DNA of 64,000 bases from Cellulomonas flavigena DSM 20109 (GTDB lineage Bacteria; Actinomycetota; Actinomycetes; Actinomycetales; Cellulomonadaceae): positions 3,472,001-3,536,000 of the forward strand of contig NC_014151.1 of assembly GCF_000092865.1 (NCBI RefSeq), written 5' to 3'. The notes under the pieces are model-generated. The model was given only the letters and a program-made list of their open reading frames with translations, did no database searches and was not told where the DNA came from. Shown one piece after another: positions 63,260-64,000 of this stretch (position 1 is its first letter; every line of letters begins with the position of its first letter). The position numbers and the translations under genes were made by a program.

Positions 63260-64000
63260 CGGATCTCCTCCGCCTGACGCAGCTGGCGCACGTTGTACGC
63301 GATGATCGGGATGACGAGGACGAACAGGATGACGGCGAGGGCCGCACCCAGGCCGGCGTTCCGTTGCGTGAAGCTCTGCCGGTAGAACTCGAACGCGACG
63401 ACCGACGTCTCGAAGTTGCCGCCGGTCATGGTGCGGACGATGTCGAAGACCTTGAGCGTGCCCATGGCGATCGTCGTGAGGACCACCACGAGCGCGGGCC
63501 GGATGCTCGGGACGGTGATGAAGCGGAACATCCGCAGGCCCCCGAGCCCGTCGAGGCGGGCCGCCTCGACGATGTCGTCCGGGATCGCCTTGATCGCCGC
63601 CGACAGCACCGTCATCGCGAACCCGGCCTGGATCCACACCATGACGACCAGCAGGAACAGGGTGTTGAGCGGCGGGTCGATGAGGAACTGCTGCGGCGGC
63701 AGCCCGATCCACACGAGCACCTGGTTGATGAGACCGACCTGCGCGGGCTGGTTCTCCGCCGGCACGTTCTCGAGCACCGGGCGGTACTCGTAGACGAACT
63801 TCCAGATGATCGACGCGCCGACCATCGAGATCGACATCGGCAGGAAGACGAGGGTCTTGGCGAAGCGCTCGAAGCGCGTGCGGTCGACGAGCACGGCGTA
63901 GACCAGCCCGATGAACGTCGCCACGACCGGCACCACGAACACCCACACCGCGGTGTTGCGCAGCACGATCTGGAACTCGTTCTGCGTCAGGGCCTGCGCG
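63256..64000 (-). CDS. Carbohydrate ABC transporter permease, MalF-like (partial)
   Basis: The 3' part of a MalF-like permease, open at the window end. The reading frame runs on through 64000 (ALTQNEFQIV precedes the first internal start). The EAA loop is AIPDDIVEAARLDGLGGLRM followed by FRFITVPSIRPAL. The true start lies outside the window. Confidence 0.9.
   Translation of the reverse strand, partial: AQALTQNEFQIVLRNTAVWVFVVPVVATFIGLVYAVLVDRTRFERFAKTLVFLPMSISMVGASIIWKFVYEYRPVLENVPAENQPAQVGLINQVLVWIGLPPQQFLIDPPLNTLFLLVVMVWIQAGFAMTVLSAAIKAIPDDIVEAARLDGLGGLRMFRFITVPSIRPALVVVLTTIAMGTLKVFDIVRTMTGGNFETSVVAFEFYRQSFTQRNAGLGAALAVILFVLVIPIIAYNVRQLRQAEEIR

Overview
The window is a very GC-rich (about 73%) actinobacterial chromosome segment with GTG starts, tightly overlapping operons and strong GC3 bias. 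CBM2-tailed GH26 and CE2 enzymes, a GH81 beta-1,3-glucanase, a Bpa proteasome activator, an F420-type LLM oxidoreductase and a conservon point to Cellulomonas or a close relative (inference from gene content). There is no prophage, CRISPR array or intact insertion sequence. The only mobile-element trace is a short frameshifted IS110-type transposase remnant near 43.1 kb.

Layout. 0-6.6 kb: dnaX, a two-gene ABC exporter, SRP 4.5S RNA and a membrane protein, all on the minus strand. 6.8-13.6 kb: an amidohydrolase, then a minus-strand RNA-repair operon (hen1-pnkp plus a COG3910-like ATPase) and a small conserved protein. 13.7-20.3 kb: tRNA-Ser(GGA), a TetR/glycosyltransferase divergon, several small proteins, an M48 protease and a cold-shock gene. 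20.3-25.3 kb: an exact 84-bp tandem repeat, a padR operon with two paralogous membrane proteins, and a phospholipid operon (CDP-alcohol phosphotransferase of the YnbA type, CdsA, PlsC fused to a membrane domain). 25.4-29.6 kb: a VapB-like protein with a LytR_C protein, an NCS2 permease and a membrane mannosyltransferase-like protein. 29.5-34.2 kb: a translationally coupled operon of a cellulose-synthase-like GT2, a HlyD-like protein and a membrane-anchored GH81 endo-beta-1,3-glucanase. This looks like a curdlan-type glucan export system and is the most interesting item here.

34.5-46 kb: an LLM oxidoreductase, Nei glycosylase, tyrosine phosphatase, metNIQ methionine importer, a divergent YbhB lipoprotein/TetR pair with a clean palindromic operator, an alpha/beta hydrolase and an MFS transporter. 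45.8-52.3 kb: polysaccharide use (LacI regulator, GH26 mannanase, tRNA-Ser(UGA), CE2 esterase, GH32 fructosidase, PIN protein). 52.4-58.3 kb: a complete conservon (cvnA-B-C-D), with CvnA carrying a very long repeat-bearing tail. 58.5-64 kb: a quinone oxidoreductase, AGE-family isomerase, bpa, an EamA transporter and the permease pair of a sugar ABC importer cut by the window end.

Across the window about twenty genes have a TANNNT-like hexamer 5-8 nt before the start codon and no Shine-Dalgarno, suggesting widespread leaderless transcription. Intergenic elements with a shared 'two direct copies, then inverted copy' design recur at 37.5, 41.6 and 48.5 kb.
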